Of a stretch of DNA of 64,000 bases, positions 1 to 8,290 are shown piece by piece. Where the stretch lies: positions 62,001-126,000 of the forward strand of contig JADZDM010000024.1 in the NCBI GenBank assembly GCA_020851035.1, written 5' to 3'. Source of the stretch: Gemmatimonadaceae bacterium. Lineage in GTDB: Bacteria > Gemmatimonadota > Gemmatimonadetes > Gemmatimonadales > Gemmatimonadaceae. Within the stretch, counting starts at the first letter, position 1. Every line of letters begins with the position of its first letter. The translations under genes were made by a program, and so were the position numbers. A model generated the notes under the pieces. The model searched no databases. It saw nothing but the letters and a program-made list of their open reading frames with translations, and had not been told where the DNA came from.

Positions 1-94
1 AGGCGTACCGCCTGTTAGCTTCCCTGAGCGTAGTGACTCCAGGGTGCCGCCGGTGTGCGCCCGTCGAGTGCCCCGCACCGACGAGGAGAAGCCG

Positions 95-532
95 ATGTCC
101 CGTACGCTGCCTGCCGCCCGCGACCAGTTCGTGAAGGCGATTGCCCGTGACACCCACGCCGTCGAGCAGCCGAGACTGGTGGCGGTGCTCGATGCGCTGA
201 TCGCCTGGAGTGCGAAGCACCCGACGCTCCTCAAGTTCCGCGAGGAGGAGGACACCCCCGGTACGATCGCCTTCGAGCGCGTGGGATCGAAGATGATCGT
301 CTGGACGGCGTCGCCCCGGCGGCAGGACGTGCCGCGGCTGGAGCTGGTGCCGAAGGCGCTCAAGACGATCCCTCCCGAGCAGCGCGAAAAGCTGACCAGC
401 ACCCTCAACGCGCACATGCGCGAGCCGCTGCTGCCCGACGAGAAGCTGCGCATCGGCTTCTCCGCTCTCAAGAACGCGGCCGCGCTGGCGGCCATCCAGA
501 CGGCCGTCGAGCAGCTCATCGCGCCTGCCTGA
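95..532 (+). CDS. hypothetical protein, 145 aa
   Basis: I do not recognise this protein. It is a soluble-looking, alpha-helical 145-aa protein with no signal peptide or membrane segment. I placed the start at the ATG at 95 because a GAGGAG ribosome-binding site lies 6-11 bases before it; the frame stays open up to 44 but that extension is Arg/Pro-rich and has no RBS. The C-terminal half is Ala/Leu-rich and helical. It stands alone on the plus strand and runs tail-to-tail into the MaoC-type gene, with a hairpin between them. The upstream 94 bases hold no supported gene. Confidence 0.72.
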   Translation: MSRTLPAARDQFVKAIARDTHAVEQPRLVAVLDALIAWSAKHPTLLKFREEEDTPGTIAFERVGSKMIVWTASPRRQDVPRLELVPKALKTIPPEQREKLTSTLNAHMREPLLPDEKLRIGFSALKNAAALAAIQTAVEQLIAPA

Positions 533-580
533 TCTGCTACTGCCGCCGCTCGGACGCGAAGGCCGCACGGGATGAGCAGC

Positions 581-608
581 AAGGGCGCAGAGTGATCTTT
601 GCGCCCTT
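581..608. terminator. hairpin between convergent genes
   Basis: Perfect 9-bp inverted repeat AAGGGCGCA / TGCGCCCTT (581-589 and 600-608) with a 10-nt loop, lying between the stop codons of two convergent genes. The AAGGGCGCA arm resembles arms of the larger dispersed repeat near 26.1 kb, so it may be a short degenerate copy serving as a bidirectional terminator. Confidence 0.5.
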
Positions 609-665
609 TCGGCACCCCTTTGCGCCCGTCGCGTCAAGACTGTCGCTCATCGAGCCGAACCGACC

Positions 666-1064
666 TCAGGGCCGCTGGACGACGGCCTCACCGCTCACGA
701 CCGGCTTCCCGCGTGCGTTGAGCACGGTCGTCGAGAGCGTGATGCGCCGGCGGGCGGCATCGATGGCGGTGATCTCCACCCGGGCCACGACGGTGTCGCC
801 GAGCCGGACGGGGCGCAGGAAGTTCAGCGTCTGCGAGAGGTAGATCACCCCGGGACCGGGGAGCTCGGTGGCGAGCAGCGTCGAGAAGAGGCTCGCCGTG
901 AGCATGCCGTGGACGATGCGGCCGCCGAACGGTGAGCTGGCCGCCGCCGCCTCGTCGAGGTGCACGGGGTTGTGGTCACCGGTGACCGCCGCGAACGCCA
1001 CCACGTCGGCCTCCGCGAGGGTGCGTTCGAGCTGTGCCGACTGGCCCACCACGAAGCGCTCCAC
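666..1064 (-). CDS. MaoC-like (R)-specific enoyl-CoA hydratase
   Basis: A 132-aa single hot-dog-fold protein of the MaoC dehydratase / PhaJ family, which hydrates trans-2-enoyl-CoA to (R)-3-hydroxyacyl-CoA. The hydratase signature is clear near residues 23-37: FAAVTGDHNPVHLDE, giving the catalytic Asp and His. It is followed by GGRIVHGML, which is also typical. Length is normal for PhaJ-type enzymes. It lies only 3 bases downstream of the anti-sigma gene on the same strand, so it may be the last gene of the sigma/anti-sigma transcript. Whether it feeds polyhydroxyalkanoate synthesis or another acyl-CoA pathway cannot be told here, because no PHA synthase is in the window. Confidence 0.85.
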   Translation of the reverse strand: MERFVVGQSAQLERTLAEADVVAFAAVTGDHNPVHLDEAAAASSPFGGRIVHGMLTASLFSTLLATELPGPGVIYLSQTLNFLRPVRLGDTVVARVEITAIDAARRRITLSTTVLNARGKPVVSGEAVVQRP

Positions 1065-1067
1065 GTG

Positions 1068-2021
1068 CTACCTGGTCGGGGTGCCGGCGATGAGGATCCC
1101 GCCGGTCGGCTGCGGCGACCCGCCCTCGGGTTCCTCGGTGATGGCGATGGCGGCGAGGTCAGGGCCGGCGAGTGCGTAGGTCGCCTGGAAGACGGTGTTG
1201 CCGCTGGCATCGGTGTTGAAGGTGCCGGCGCTGATCTTCTCCGACTTCGCCGTGACCAGCCAGAGTTGGTAGACATGTCCTTCCGAGGCCTTCGGCAGGT
1301 CGTGCGTCACCAGCGTCCAGCGGTTCTCGATGCGGTCCCAGAACATGCGGGCGCCCGGCGGCAGCTTGGCGGTGGAGACCATCTCGACGACGGTGACCTT
1401 GGGCCCGGTGAGCGACGCGATCATGCTGTCGCGCACGGCCAGCGTGGCACCGAGGCGCGAGGCCTCGGCGGTGGCGGCGGCGTACGCCTTCTGCGCCGCA
1501 TTCAGGTCGGCCACGGCGCTGCCCGCCTTCCAGACCGACGCGACGACGGCGATGCCGGCGGCGGCGAGCAGCATCGGCACCCACTTCGGCATGACCTTCT
1601 GTGCGACGACGGGCGTGGACCGCGTCGGCCGTGCGGTGTCACCGCCGGCCTGGCGATCGAGGGACAGCGCGGGCGTCGCCAGCGGGGTGCCGCGGCTCTC
1701 GCGGATCGCCGGCGAGGACATCGGCGTCGGCACCGCGGCGCGCTCGCCGGTCTCGTCGTGGATGCGCAGGTTCGCGTCGGCCGCCGCGCGCGACATGAGG
1801 CGCGAGCGGATGCCGGTGCGACGCTCGTACGAGAGCTGCGCCTTGGGCACGGCATAGCCGAGCACATCCACCGTGCCGCGCAGCGAGGCCAGCTCGGCCT
1901 GCAGCTTCGGCGAGGTCCTGACGATCGCCATCAGGCGCTCGGCCTCGGCCTTCGGCAGGTTGCCGAGGGCGAGGTCGGGCAGCATCACGAATGCTTCGTC
2001 CTGCTCGTTGGGGGTGCTCAT
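1068..2021 (-). CDS. anti-sigma factor, RskA type
   Basis: A 317-aa single-pass membrane anti-sigma factor. The short N-terminal cytoplasmic part (about residues 1-140) should bind the sigma factor encoded immediately upstream. One hydrophobic segment lies near residues 147-165 (MLLAAAGIAVVASVW). The C-terminal half (about 205-310) is the extracytoplasmic RskA domain, with GHVYQLWLV and the final GILIAGTP typical of the family. The N-terminal part lacks the CxxC zinc finger seen in the other anti-sigma factor of this window (59.1 kb). Its start codon overlaps the sigma-factor stop by 4 bases (ATGA), implying translational coupling. RskA proteins usually release sigma after regulated proteolysis; no protease gene is adjacent. 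Confidence 0.9.
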   Translation of the reverse strand: MSTPNEQDEAFVMLPDLALGNLPKAEAERLMAIVRTSPKLQAELASLRGTVDVLGYAVPKAQLSYERRTGIRSRLMSRAAADANLRIHDETGERAAVPTPMSSPAIRESRGTPLATPALSLDRQAGGDTARPTRSTPVVAQKVMPKWVPMLLAAAGIAVVASVWKAGSAVADLNAAQKAYAAATAEASRLGATLAVRDSMIASLTGPKVTVVEMVSTAKLPPGARMFWDRIENRWTLVTHDLPKASEGHVYQLWLVTAKSEKISAGTFNTDASGNTVFQATYALAGPDLAAIAITEEPEGGSPQPTGGILIAGTPTR

Positions 2022-2572
2022 GACTGTCCCTCGCGCAGCGCTTCAAGTCGGTCGCGCATCTTGCGGAGTGCGAGACGTACACGGGTCTTCACGGTGCCCA
2101 GCGGGAGCGACAGGCGCTCGGCGATTTCGGTCTGGCTGAGTCCCTCGAAGTAGGCGAGTTCGAGCGCCTCGCGCTGCTCCGGCGGCAGTCCCTTGAGCGC
2201 GGTGCCCACGCGACTGGCGCGGTCCGACTGGTCCAGGTCCGACAGCGGGTCGCCGACGGCGGGGGCGGCCTCGAAGATCGCCGGATCCGCCATCTGGTCG
2301 TCCCGCCGACGCCGCATCACGCGAAGCCGGTCCAGCGACCGGCTGCGGGCGATCGAGAGCAGCCACGCCCCGGGCGCCCCCCGCTCAGGGGACCAGCGTG
2401 TGGCCTGCTGCCACGCCTGCCAGAACACCGATTCCACCACTTCCTCGGCCTCGCTTTCGTCGCGCACGATGTTGACGACGAGCGCGTTCACGCTGTCGCA
2501 CCACCGGTCGTAGAGCGCCGCCAGTGCGGCCTCCTCCCCCCTCGCCATCCGCTCGACGATCGTCGCGTCCAT
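2018..2572 (-). CDS. ECF sigma-70 family RNA polymerase sigma factor
   Basis: A 184-aa extracytoplasmic-function sigma factor of the SigK type. Region 2 spans about residues 15-85 (ALYDRWCDSVNALV, then VFWQAWQQATRW). Region 4 spans about 130-180, with the helix-turn-helix AEYF-like core FEGLSQTEIAERLSL followed by GTVKTRVRLALRKMR. I chose the ATG at 2572 because it is preceded by GAGG and gives the normal family length; the frame remains open to 3304 but that extension reads through repeat DNA and looks nothing like sigma factors. It overlaps the RskA-type anti-sigma gene by 4 bases. It likely controls its own transcript and unknown envelope genes. Confidence 0.92.
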   Translation of the reverse strand: MDATIVERMARGEEAALAALYDRWCDSVNALVVNIVRDESEAEEVVESVFWQAWQQATRWSPERGAPGAWLLSIARSRSLDRLRVMRRRRDDQMADPAIFEAAPAVGDPLSDLDQSDRASRVGTALKGLPPEQREALELAYFEGLSQTEIAERLSLPLGTVKTRVRLALRKMRDRLEALREGQS

Positions 2573-2771
2573 CGCAGGATCCTCTACACGCCGGCTCCGG
2601 CCGACGCCGAGGGATGCTGCTGTCGAATCGAACTCTGGCATGAAGGTTACGAGAGGGGTCGCGAAACGGATCTCGCCGGTATCGGCGGACCGCGGAGGAA
2701 CGCCGCAAGATACCATGGAAGACGAGGGAGGGGAGCAGCCGTTTCCCGGGCGGGGCCGCCCGTGCGCGGAC

Positions 2772-2824
2772 TCGGTGCGCTGGTTCGGTGCGCTGGTTCG
2801 GTGCGGGGGGCTCGGTGCGCTGGT
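2772..2824 (+). repeat. 13-bp tandem repeat, 4 copies
   Basis: The unit TCGGTGCGCTGGT occurs exactly at 2772-2784, 2785-2797 and 2812-2824. A diverged copy, TCGGTGCGGGGGGC, fills 2798-2811. It sits directly upstream of the large palindrome that follows. Confidence 0.85.
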
Positions 2825-2842
2825 GGCTTGGCATGGTTCGCT

Positions 2843-2997
2843 GGTTCCCACGGAGCCACGGCGAGCACGGAGGCCACGGAGGACAGCAACAGCGGTTCTT
2901 GGGAACTGCTCGCGCGACACGATCGCTGCCTCGCTCGAGCAGTTCCCCACAAGTTGTTCTCCGTGGCCTCCGTGTTCGCCGTGGCTCCGTGGGAACC
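2843..2997. repeat. dispersed nested palindrome, copy 1
   Basis: A 155-bp imperfect palindrome. The outer arms (about 2843-2882 and 2957-2997) match over about 39 of 40 bases and carry the phrase GGTTCCCACGGAGCCACGG. Nested inside is a perfect 12-bp inverted repeat, GGGAACTGCTCG (2901-2912) and CGAGCAGTTCCC (2936-2947). The same architecture recurs near 6.1, 15.0, 18.6 and 26.1 kb. As RNA it would fold into a long cruciform-like hairpin. Confidence 0.85.
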
Positions 2998-3015
2998 GGC
3001 AAGCCTTGAGCGCCA

Positions 3016-3127
3016 CCAGCGCCCGTCCCCGTGCGCGAACCCGCAAGGCCCGAGCACTCCAGCGCCCGCCCCCGCGCGCGAGCCCGCAAGGCCCGAGCAA
3101 CACCACTACCCGTCCCCGTGCGCAAAC
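3016..3127 (+). repeat. 43-bp tandem repeat, about 2.5 copies
   Basis: A unit starting CCAGCGCCCGTCCCCGTGCG begins at 3016 and again, with a few substitutions, at 3059; a third partial copy starts near 3103 (ACCCGTCCCCGTGCGC). Period is 43-44 bp. It lies between the palindrome and the metallophosphoesterase start, in the 5' leader of that gene. Confidence 0.75.
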
Positions 3128-3185
3128 CGCTTTCCGCACCCCGTGCACCGCACTATGCTCGTCCGCTGACCCGAACAGGACGACG

Positions 3186-4124
3186 ATGAACGAACGTGCG
3201 GTGATGAAGGGCCTGGACAAGGCGATCTCGGGGTTCTTCACCTGGCGCACCGCACTCGACGTGCGGCAGCACGAGCCGTGGATCATCTTCTCGGACCAGC
3301 ACAAGGGCGCGGGCGACGGTGCCGACGAGTTCCGGCATTGCCGCGCGACCTACCTCTCCGCGCTCCGCCACTACGACGCGAACCAGTTCCGGCTCGTGCT
3401 GCTTGGCGATGTGGAGGAGCTTTGGGAGAACGACATCCGCGAGGTGATTGCCGCCTACCGAGAGGTGCTCGAGGCCGAGGCCGCGTTCGGGGCGGACCGG
3501 TACGTGCGCGTCTGGGGGAACCACGACGATCGCTGGATGGAGGAGCTGCTGGTGGCGCTCGACCTGCGCCTCTATGCCCCCGGGCGCCGGCTGCGGCGCG
3601 TGTTCGAGGGTGTGCGCATCAGCGTGCGTGACGGCGAGCGGAAGATCGGCACGCTCTTCATGACGCACGGCCACCAGGGCACGCTCGGCTCCGACCGGTT
3701 CAAGTTCTTCTCGCGATGGGCGCTGCAGTTCTATCGCTTCATGCAGAACCGATTCGGCGTGGCGTGGTTCGGCGGCGTCGACCTGCCGTCGCAGGACGAC
3801 TCGCTGCGTGGGGAACACGACCTGATCATGTACAACTGGGCCGAGCAGCAGGAGAAGATGATGCTGATCGTCGGCCACACCCATCGCCCGGTGTGGGCCG
3901 GCCGCACGAAGGAGCAGCAGCACGAGCCCGGGAGCAAGCCGGCGTACTTCAACACCGGGTGCTGCAAGTTCGCCGACGGCGACATCACCGGGATGGAGAT
4001 CCAGGATGGCATGCTTCGGTTGATCCGATGGAAGACACTGCCCTCCGGCCCCGTCCGCACCGTCCTCCAGGAAGCGCCTCTGTCGGCGCTCTTCGCCAAG
4101 CTTCGGTCAGCGCCAGCGAGCTGA
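3186..4124 (+). CDS. calcineurin-like metallophosphoesterase
   Basis: A 312-aa soluble metal-dependent phosphoesterase. The metal-binding motifs appear in family order: SDQHKG (about residue 36, with Asp and His ligands), GDVEEL (about 74, the GDxx(D/E) block), GNHDDR (about 111), MTHGHQG, and GHTHRP (about 230). All ligand positions expected of a binuclear metal centre are present. There is no signal peptide, so it acts in the cytoplasm; the substrate is unknown. The ATG at 3186 is preceded by an acceptable purine stretch (GGACGACG); upstream in-frame codons lie in repeat DNA. It stands as a single gene ended by the hairpin at 4128-4148. Confidence 0.88.
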   Translation: MNERAVMKGLDKAISGFFTWRTALDVRQHEPWIIFSDQHKGAGDGADEFRHCRATYLSALRHYDANQFRLVLLGDVEELWENDIREVIAAYREVLEAEAAFGADRYVRVWGNHDDRWMEELLVALDLRLYAPGRRLRRVFEGVRISVRDGERKIGTLFMTHGHQGTLGSDRFKFFSRWALQFYRFMQNRFGVAWFGGVDLPSQDDSLRGEHDLIMYNWAEQQEKMMLIVGHTHRPVWAGRTKEQQHEPGSKPAYFNTGCCKFADGDITGMEIQDGMLRLIRWKTLPSGPVRTVLQEAPLSALFAKLRSAPAS

Positions 4125-4127
4125 ACA

Positions 4128-4148
4128 GCAAAGGCATGGCGCCTTTGC
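4128..4148 (+). terminator. hairpin after the metallophosphoesterase gene
   Basis: Perfect 8-bp stem GCAAAGGC / GCCTTTGC with a 5-nt loop, starting 4 bases after the stop codon; the sequence just beyond (CAAGCTTTTGC) is modestly T-rich. The arms resemble those of the dispersed repeat near 26.1 kb. Confidence 0.55.
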
Positions 4149-4223
4149 GTCAAGCTTTTGCTCTGACGGCCTGCCCGAAGAGACAGGAGTCAGCCGGCCC
4201 TCCGGACTGAGTAGTTTTGGCGG

Positions 4224-6071
4224 ATGGCGACCCCAGCGACGAAGGACGAGAAGAGCAAGAAGCCGAAGTTCGACTCCAAGCGTGCCTGGGCCGAGGCCCG
4301 GGGGCTGATCTGGACGTACCGGAAGTCGGTCGGGATCGGCATCGTGCTGATGCTCGTGAGCCGGCTGGCTGGGTTCGTGCTCCCGGCCAGCACCAAGTAC
4401 TTCATCGACGAGGTGCTGGGGAAGCAGAACCACGACCTCCTGCCGAAGCTGGCGGCGGCGGCGTTCGCGGCGACGGTCGTGCAGGCCATCACCTCGTTCG
4501 CGCTGTCGCAGGTGGTGAGCGTGGCGGCGCAGCAGGCCATCGCGAAGCTGCGCGAGGAGGTGCAGGCGCACCTGATCCGCCTGCCGGTGCGTTACTTCGA
4601 CAGCACCAAGAGCGGCGTGCTGGTGAGCCGCGTGATGAACGACCCCGAGGGCATCCGCAACCTCGTCGGCACGGGGCTGATCCAGCTCCTCGGCGGGTTC
4701 CTCACGGCGGGCATCGCGATCGTGTGGCTGTTCGTCCTGAACTGGAAGCTCACGTCGGCCACGGTCGTCTTCCTCGCGATCTTCGGCGTCGGCATGTCGA
4801 TCGCATTCAAGAAGCTGCGCCCGATCTTCCGCGAGCGCAGCGTGATCCAGGCCGACGTCACGGGGCGCCTGACCGAGACCATCGGTGGGATCCGCATCGT
4901 GAAGGTGTACACGGCCGAGGAGCGCGAGCAGAAGGTGTTCGCGGTGGGCGTGGACAAGCTGTTCAGGAACATCGCCGCCACCATCACCGGTACGTCGGCC
5001 ACCACGGCGCTGAGTGTGGCGATCGTCGGTGCGCTCGGTGTGCTGCTGATGATGATCGGCGGTGGCGACGTGCTGAACGGCCGCATGACGCTTGGCTCGC
5101 TGATCCAGTACGTCTTCTTCATCGGCCTCGTGACGCTGCCGGTGGTGAGCATCGCCAGCATCGGCACGCAGCTCACCGAGGCGCTGGCCGGCCTGGATCG
5201 CATCCGCGAGCTGCGCGACATGGCGACCGAGGACCAGCTCGACGCGAGCAAGCGTTCGGTGCCGACGGTGCAGGGGCATGTGCAGTTCGAGGACGTGACG
5301 TTCGAGTACGAGCCCGGCGTGCCGGTGCTGAAGGGCGTCAGTTTCGACGCGCCGGCCGGCACGACCACGGCGCTGGTGGGCAGCAGCGGCGGCGGCAAGA
5401 GCACGATGATCAGCCTGGTGATGGCGTTCGCGGGGCCGAGTGCGGGGCAGATCCGCATCGACGGCACGCCGCTGGGTGAGCTCAAGCTGCACGAGTATCG
5501 CCGCCACCTGGGCGTGGTGCTGCAGGACAACTTCCTCTTCGACGGCACGGTGCGCGAGAACATCGCCTTCACCCGTCCGGGAGCGAGCGCGGAGAGCGTG
5601 GAGGAGGTGGCGAAGATCGCGTACGTCGACGAGTTCGTGAGCCGCTTCCCCGACGGCTTCGACACCATCGTCGGTGAGCGTGGTGTGAAGCTGAGCGGCG
5701 GTCAGCGCCAGCGGGTGGCGATCGCGCGCGCGATCCTGGCCGATCCGCGCATCCTGATCCTCGACGAGGCGACGTCGGCGCTGGACTCGGAGAGCGAGCA
5801 GCTGATCCAGGAGGGGCTGCGGCGCCTGCGGTCGGGGCGGACGACGTTCGTGATCGCGCATCGGCTGTCGACCATCACGTCGGCCGACCAGATCCTGGTG
5901 CTGGAGCAGGGGGAGATCGTGGAGCGTGGCACGCACGCGCAGCTGCTGGCGATGAACGGGCGGTATCGCGAGCTCTATGAGCGGCAGCACCGGATCGAGT
6001 CGGACCGGTTCATCAATCCGGGGGAGGATCCGTCGGCGGTGACAGTGGAGTCGGGGGCGCGGGCGTCGTAG
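4224..6071 (+). CDS. ABC transporter, fused permease and ATPase
   Basis: A 615-aa half-transporter of the exporter (MsbA/lipid-drug) type. The N-terminal membrane domain spans about residues 35-330 with six predicted helices. The nucleotide-binding domain spans about 352-590: Walker A GSSGGGKST at 386-394, signature LSGGQ at 490-494, Walker B LILDEA ending at Asp514-Glu515, and the switch histidine in FVIAHRLST. All catalytic residues are present. It should work as a homodimer in the inner membrane. The substrate (lipid, peptide or drug) cannot be inferred because no partner gene is adjacent. The start at 4224 gives a normal N-terminal Lys-rich cytoplasmic tail. Confidence 0.92.
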   Translation: MATPATKDEKSKKPKFDSKRAWAEARGLIWTYRKSVGIGIVLMLVSRLAGFVLPASTKYFIDEVLGKQNHDLLPKLAAAAFAATVVQAITSFALSQVVSVAAQQAIAKLREEVQAHLIRLPVRYFDSTKSGVLVSRVMNDPEGIRNLVGTGLIQLLGGFLTAGIAIVWLFVLNWKLTSATVVFLAIFGVGMSIAFKKLRPIFRERSVIQADVTGRLTETIGGIRIVKVYTAEEREQKVFAVGVDKLFRNIAATITGTSATTALSVAIVGALGVLLMMIGGGDVLNGRMTLGSLIQYVFFIGLVTLPVVSIASIGTQLTEALAGLDRIRELRDMATEDQLDASKRSVPTVQGHVQFEDVTFEYEPGVPVLKGVSFDAPAGTTTALVGSSGGGKSTMISLVMAFAGPSAGQIRIDGTPLGELKLHEYRRHLGVVLQDNFLFDGTVRENIAFTRPGASAESVEEVAKIAYVDEFVSRFPDGFDTIVGERGVKLSGGQRQRVAIARAILADPRILILDEATSALDSESEQLIQEGLRRLRSGRTTFVIAHRLSTITSADQILVLEQGEIVERGTHAQLLAMNGRYRELYERQHRIESDRFINPGEDPSAVTVESGARAS

Positions 6072-6095
6072 CGGTTCGCGGCATCGTCAAAGGTT

Positions 6096-6275
6096 CTCAC
6101 GCGGAGACGCGGAGCAGCGGAGGGTTCGACGCGCGGGGGGAGTCTGGTGCGCGTCGCGAGGGTTGAGAGTGCTGACGGAACAGCGCGCTCGCACCGCAGT
6201 TCCTCAAGCCCTTTCCTTCTCGTCTGGTGTGGATTTCGGCATGAGGGGAAAGATCCCTCCGCGTCTCCGCGTGAG
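6096..6275. repeat. dispersed nested palindrome, copy 2
   Basis: About 180 bp in the gap between the ABC transporter and the convergent lipoprotein gene. Outer arms CTCACGCGGAGACGCGGAG (6096-6114) and its reverse complement near 6257-6275, each continuing into a GGAGGG/CCCTCC block. The inner pair is GGAACAGCG (6177-6185) and CGCAGTTCC (6195-6203), with one mismatch. Same architecture as the copies at 2.8, 15.0, 18.6 and 26.1 kb but with CGCGGAGA arms. Confidence 0.75.
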
Positions 6276-6317
6276 CCCTGTTGGCGATGCCGCGAGCGCG
6301 GCAAGAGCCAGAGGCGC

Positions 6318-6998
6318 TCAGTACATCTCTCGCGGCGATGTCGGTCGAGCGTTCGCTGCGGAGAGGAACGCCATGCCGGCGTTCCAGATGGCTGGCGCGT
6401 CGGCTGAGTCCGGGGACCAGCGCACGAGCAGGGCATGCCCGCGTGCGTCGAGGCGCTCGAAGGTCCAGTCCGCGCCGTCACAGCCGCGGCTCGTGATGTA
6501 CGGGCCTGTCGAGGTGAGCCCGAGCCCCGCGAGCCTGGCGGCCAGGTCGTCGCAGGTGCTGCGATCGACAGTGACGGTATCGTGGCGGAGCATCCGGCCG
6601 CGGACGAGTCGGCTCGCACCGGAGTCGAGGGTCGGGATGGTCCAGCCGTCATTCTCGCGCACGGTCGTGACGACCCTGCAGCCCGCCGGTGCGCGCGTGA
6701 CCTGGACCGCGACACTCGGGTGGAACGCGCGGCTCCACAGGAAGCGCAGGACAGTCGTCTCCGAGTCGATGGTCGCGTGGCGGAGCGGCGGCTCGTGCAT
6801 CGCGCGCAAGATGTCGGTGAGGTACTCGAGCCAGACCGTGTCGCCCCAGTTGCGCGGCGTGTCGAAGTAGGCGGTCGCGGTGGTGTCGGTGCGGAAGACA
6901 ACGGTGGGCGAGGAACGCGGGAACGACGGTGGGCTGTCGCAGCCGGCGAGTGTGGAGAGGGCGTTGAGGAGGACAGCGACTCGCAGGATCGCGCGCAT
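6318..6998 (-). CDS. hypothetical lipoprotein, 226 aa
   Basis: I do not recognise the family. The N-terminus is a lipoprotein signal peptide (MRAILRVAVLLNALSTLAGC) with the lipid-modified Cys at residue 20. I chose the ATG at 6998, which has GGAGG a few bases upstream, rather than the open extension to 7154. The mature part has four further cysteines, including CRVVTT, STCDD and RGCDG segments, so disulphides are likely outside the cytoplasm. No enzyme motif is visible. It is divergent from the neighbouring peptidase-like lipoprotein gene and shares a 176-bp intergenic region with it. Confidence 0.75.
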   Translation of the reverse strand: MRAILRVAVLLNALSTLAGCDSPPSFPRSSPTVVFRTDTTATAYFDTPRNWGDTVWLEYLTDILRAMHEPPLRHATIDSETTVLRFLWSRAFHPSVAVQVTRAPAGCRVVTTVRENDGWTIPTLDSGASRLVRGRMLRHDTVTVDRSTCDDLAARLAGLGLTSTGPYITSRGCDGADWTFERLDARGHALLVRWSPDSADAPAIWNAGMAFLSAANARPTSPREMY

Positions 6999-7174
6999 GG
7001 TGACGCCTCCGGTGTGGGTGGTGAGTGCATCATGGCGCCGGGACATGATCTCCCCGTGTGGCCTGGATGACGTGTGCATGAGCTGCGGATGGCGGCGGTG
7101 TAACTTCCGGATTGGCGTCAGGTGCCGGAGTCGGTTCCAGGGGCGCTCACCCACACGATCACGGAGCCCCGCCC

Positions 7175-8158
7175 ATGCGCCGCATCACCTGCTGTGCCCT
7201 CCTCACCGCTGCCACCCTCGCCGCCTGCGCCCCCAAGGCTGACGCCCCCGGCGCGAAGCAGGACTCGACCACGGTCGCGACGAAGGACTCCGCCGTCGAG
7301 GGCTTCATCCAGGTCCCCGGCGGCAAAGTCTGGTACCGCGTCGTCGGCGCCGACAAGCCGGGCATACCGCTGCTTACGCTGCACGGCGGCCCCGGGATGC
7401 CGAGCTACTACCTGTCGCCGCTGGCCGAGCTGGCGAGCGACCGGCCGGTGATCTTCTTCGACCAGCTCGGGTGCGGGCGCAGCGACCATCCGAACGACAC
7501 GACCCTCTGGACCATCCCGCGCTTCGTGCGGGAAGTGCAGGCGGTGCGCACCGCGCTCGGCTACAAGGAAGTCCACCTCCTCGGCCACAGCTGGGGGACG
7601 TTGCTGGCGTTCGAGTACCTGCTCACGAAGCCGACGGGCGTGAAGAGCGTGATCATGTCCGGCCCGGCGATCAGCATCGTGCGGTTCCGGCACGATGTGG
7701 ACAGCATGATCGCGATGCTCCCCGACTCATTGATCCAGGCGATCCGGAGGAACGAGAAGGCTGGGACGACCACCGCGCCGGACTACATGGCCGCGAGCCA
7801 GGTGTTCTACGACCGCCACGTGATCCGGACCAAGCCGATGCCGGCCGATGTGGAGAGCACGTTCAAGTACCTCGGCACGCAGGTATACAACACGATGAAC
7901 GGGCCGACGGAGTTCACGGTGGTGGGGTCGTTCAAGGACTATGACGGGACGCCGCGGCTGAAGGAGCTGACGCAGCCCGTGCTGTGGATTGCGGGCGAGC
8001 ATGACGAGACGTCACCGGCGGCGGCGCGGGATTTCCAGAGGATGGTGCCGGGGAGTGAGTACGTGGAGCTGAAGGGGGCGGGGCATATGACGATGTATGA
8101 TGCGCGGGCTGACTACCTCGCCGCTGTTCGCACGTTCATCGCGGCGCACGAGCGCTGA
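7175..8158 (+). CDS. alpha/beta hydrolase lipoprotein, proline iminopeptidase-like
   Basis: A 327-aa serine hydrolase of peptidase family S33. The N-terminus (MRRITCCALLTAATLAAC) is a lipoprotein signal with the acceptor Cys at residue 18, so the enzyme is anchored in the envelope. The oxyanion motif HGGPG is at about residue 70, the nucleophile elbow GHSWGT with Ser at about 139, the acid in AGEHDETSP at about 276, and the catalytic His in GAGHMTM at about 303. HGGPG and GHSWGT are the hallmark of proline iminopeptidases, which remove N-terminal proline from peptides; related lactone or amide hydrolases cannot be excluded. It appears monocistronic. Confidence 0.86.
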   Translation: MRRITCCALLTAATLAACAPKADAPGAKQDSTTVATKDSAVEGFIQVPGGKVWYRVVGADKPGIPLLTLHGGPGMPSYYLSPLAELASDRPVIFFDQLGCGRSDHPNDTTLWTIPRFVREVQAVRTALGYKEVHLLGHSWGTLLAFEYLLTKPTGVKSVIMSGPAISIVRFRHDVDSMIAMLPDSLIQAIRRNEKAGTTTAPDYMAASQVFYDRHVIRTKPMPADVESTFKYLGTQVYNTMNGPTEFTVVGSFKDYDGTPRLKELTQPVLWIAGEHDETSPAAARDFQRMVPGSEYVELKGAGHMTMYDARADYLAAVRTFIAAHER

Positions 8159-8290
8159 AGCTGGCGCCTGCGCTGGGCGGGGGTCGAAAACGGCATTCTG
8201 GCGGGGAGCCTCTCCCGTCAGCTGCGTACTTGCACTACTCCAATTCTCCGTGTGGCCGAACCGACACATGCCAGAACAACGGACGTCCCG

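Larger units (their letters stand above)
2573..3185. other. 613-bp repeat-dense intergenic gap
   Basis: I see no credible gene here. The gap separates the divergently transcribed sigma-factor and metallophosphoesterase genes, so both promoters must lie in it. It contains four copies of a 13-bp unit (2772-2824), a 155-bp nested palindrome (2843-2997) and about two and a half copies of a 43-bp unit (3016-3127). Reading frames through it, such as those with Ser-His-Gly-Glu-His-Gly repeats, are translations of the palindrome and not proteins. Confidence 0.7.

Noticed and set aside
960-2153. Long plus-strand frame of 397 codons opposite the anti-sigma gene
   Set aside because: Antisense to a well-supported RskA gene; translation is Arg/Gly/His-rich with no domain. 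GC-rich DNA yields such frames routinely.
2788-3009. Small Ser-His-Gly-Glu-His-Gly repeat protein
   Set aside because: It is a translation of palindrome arms, repeated in several frames and on both strands at each copy.
2573-3304. N-terminal extension of the first sigma factor by 244 residues
   Set aside because: The extension translates the palindrome and tandem repeats; the ATG at 2572 has an RBS and gives normal family length.
4107-5990. 627-codon minus-strand frame opposite the ABC transporter
   Set aside because: Mirror of the third-position GC bias in the transporter; composition (Arg, His, Gln, Asp) is not protein-like.
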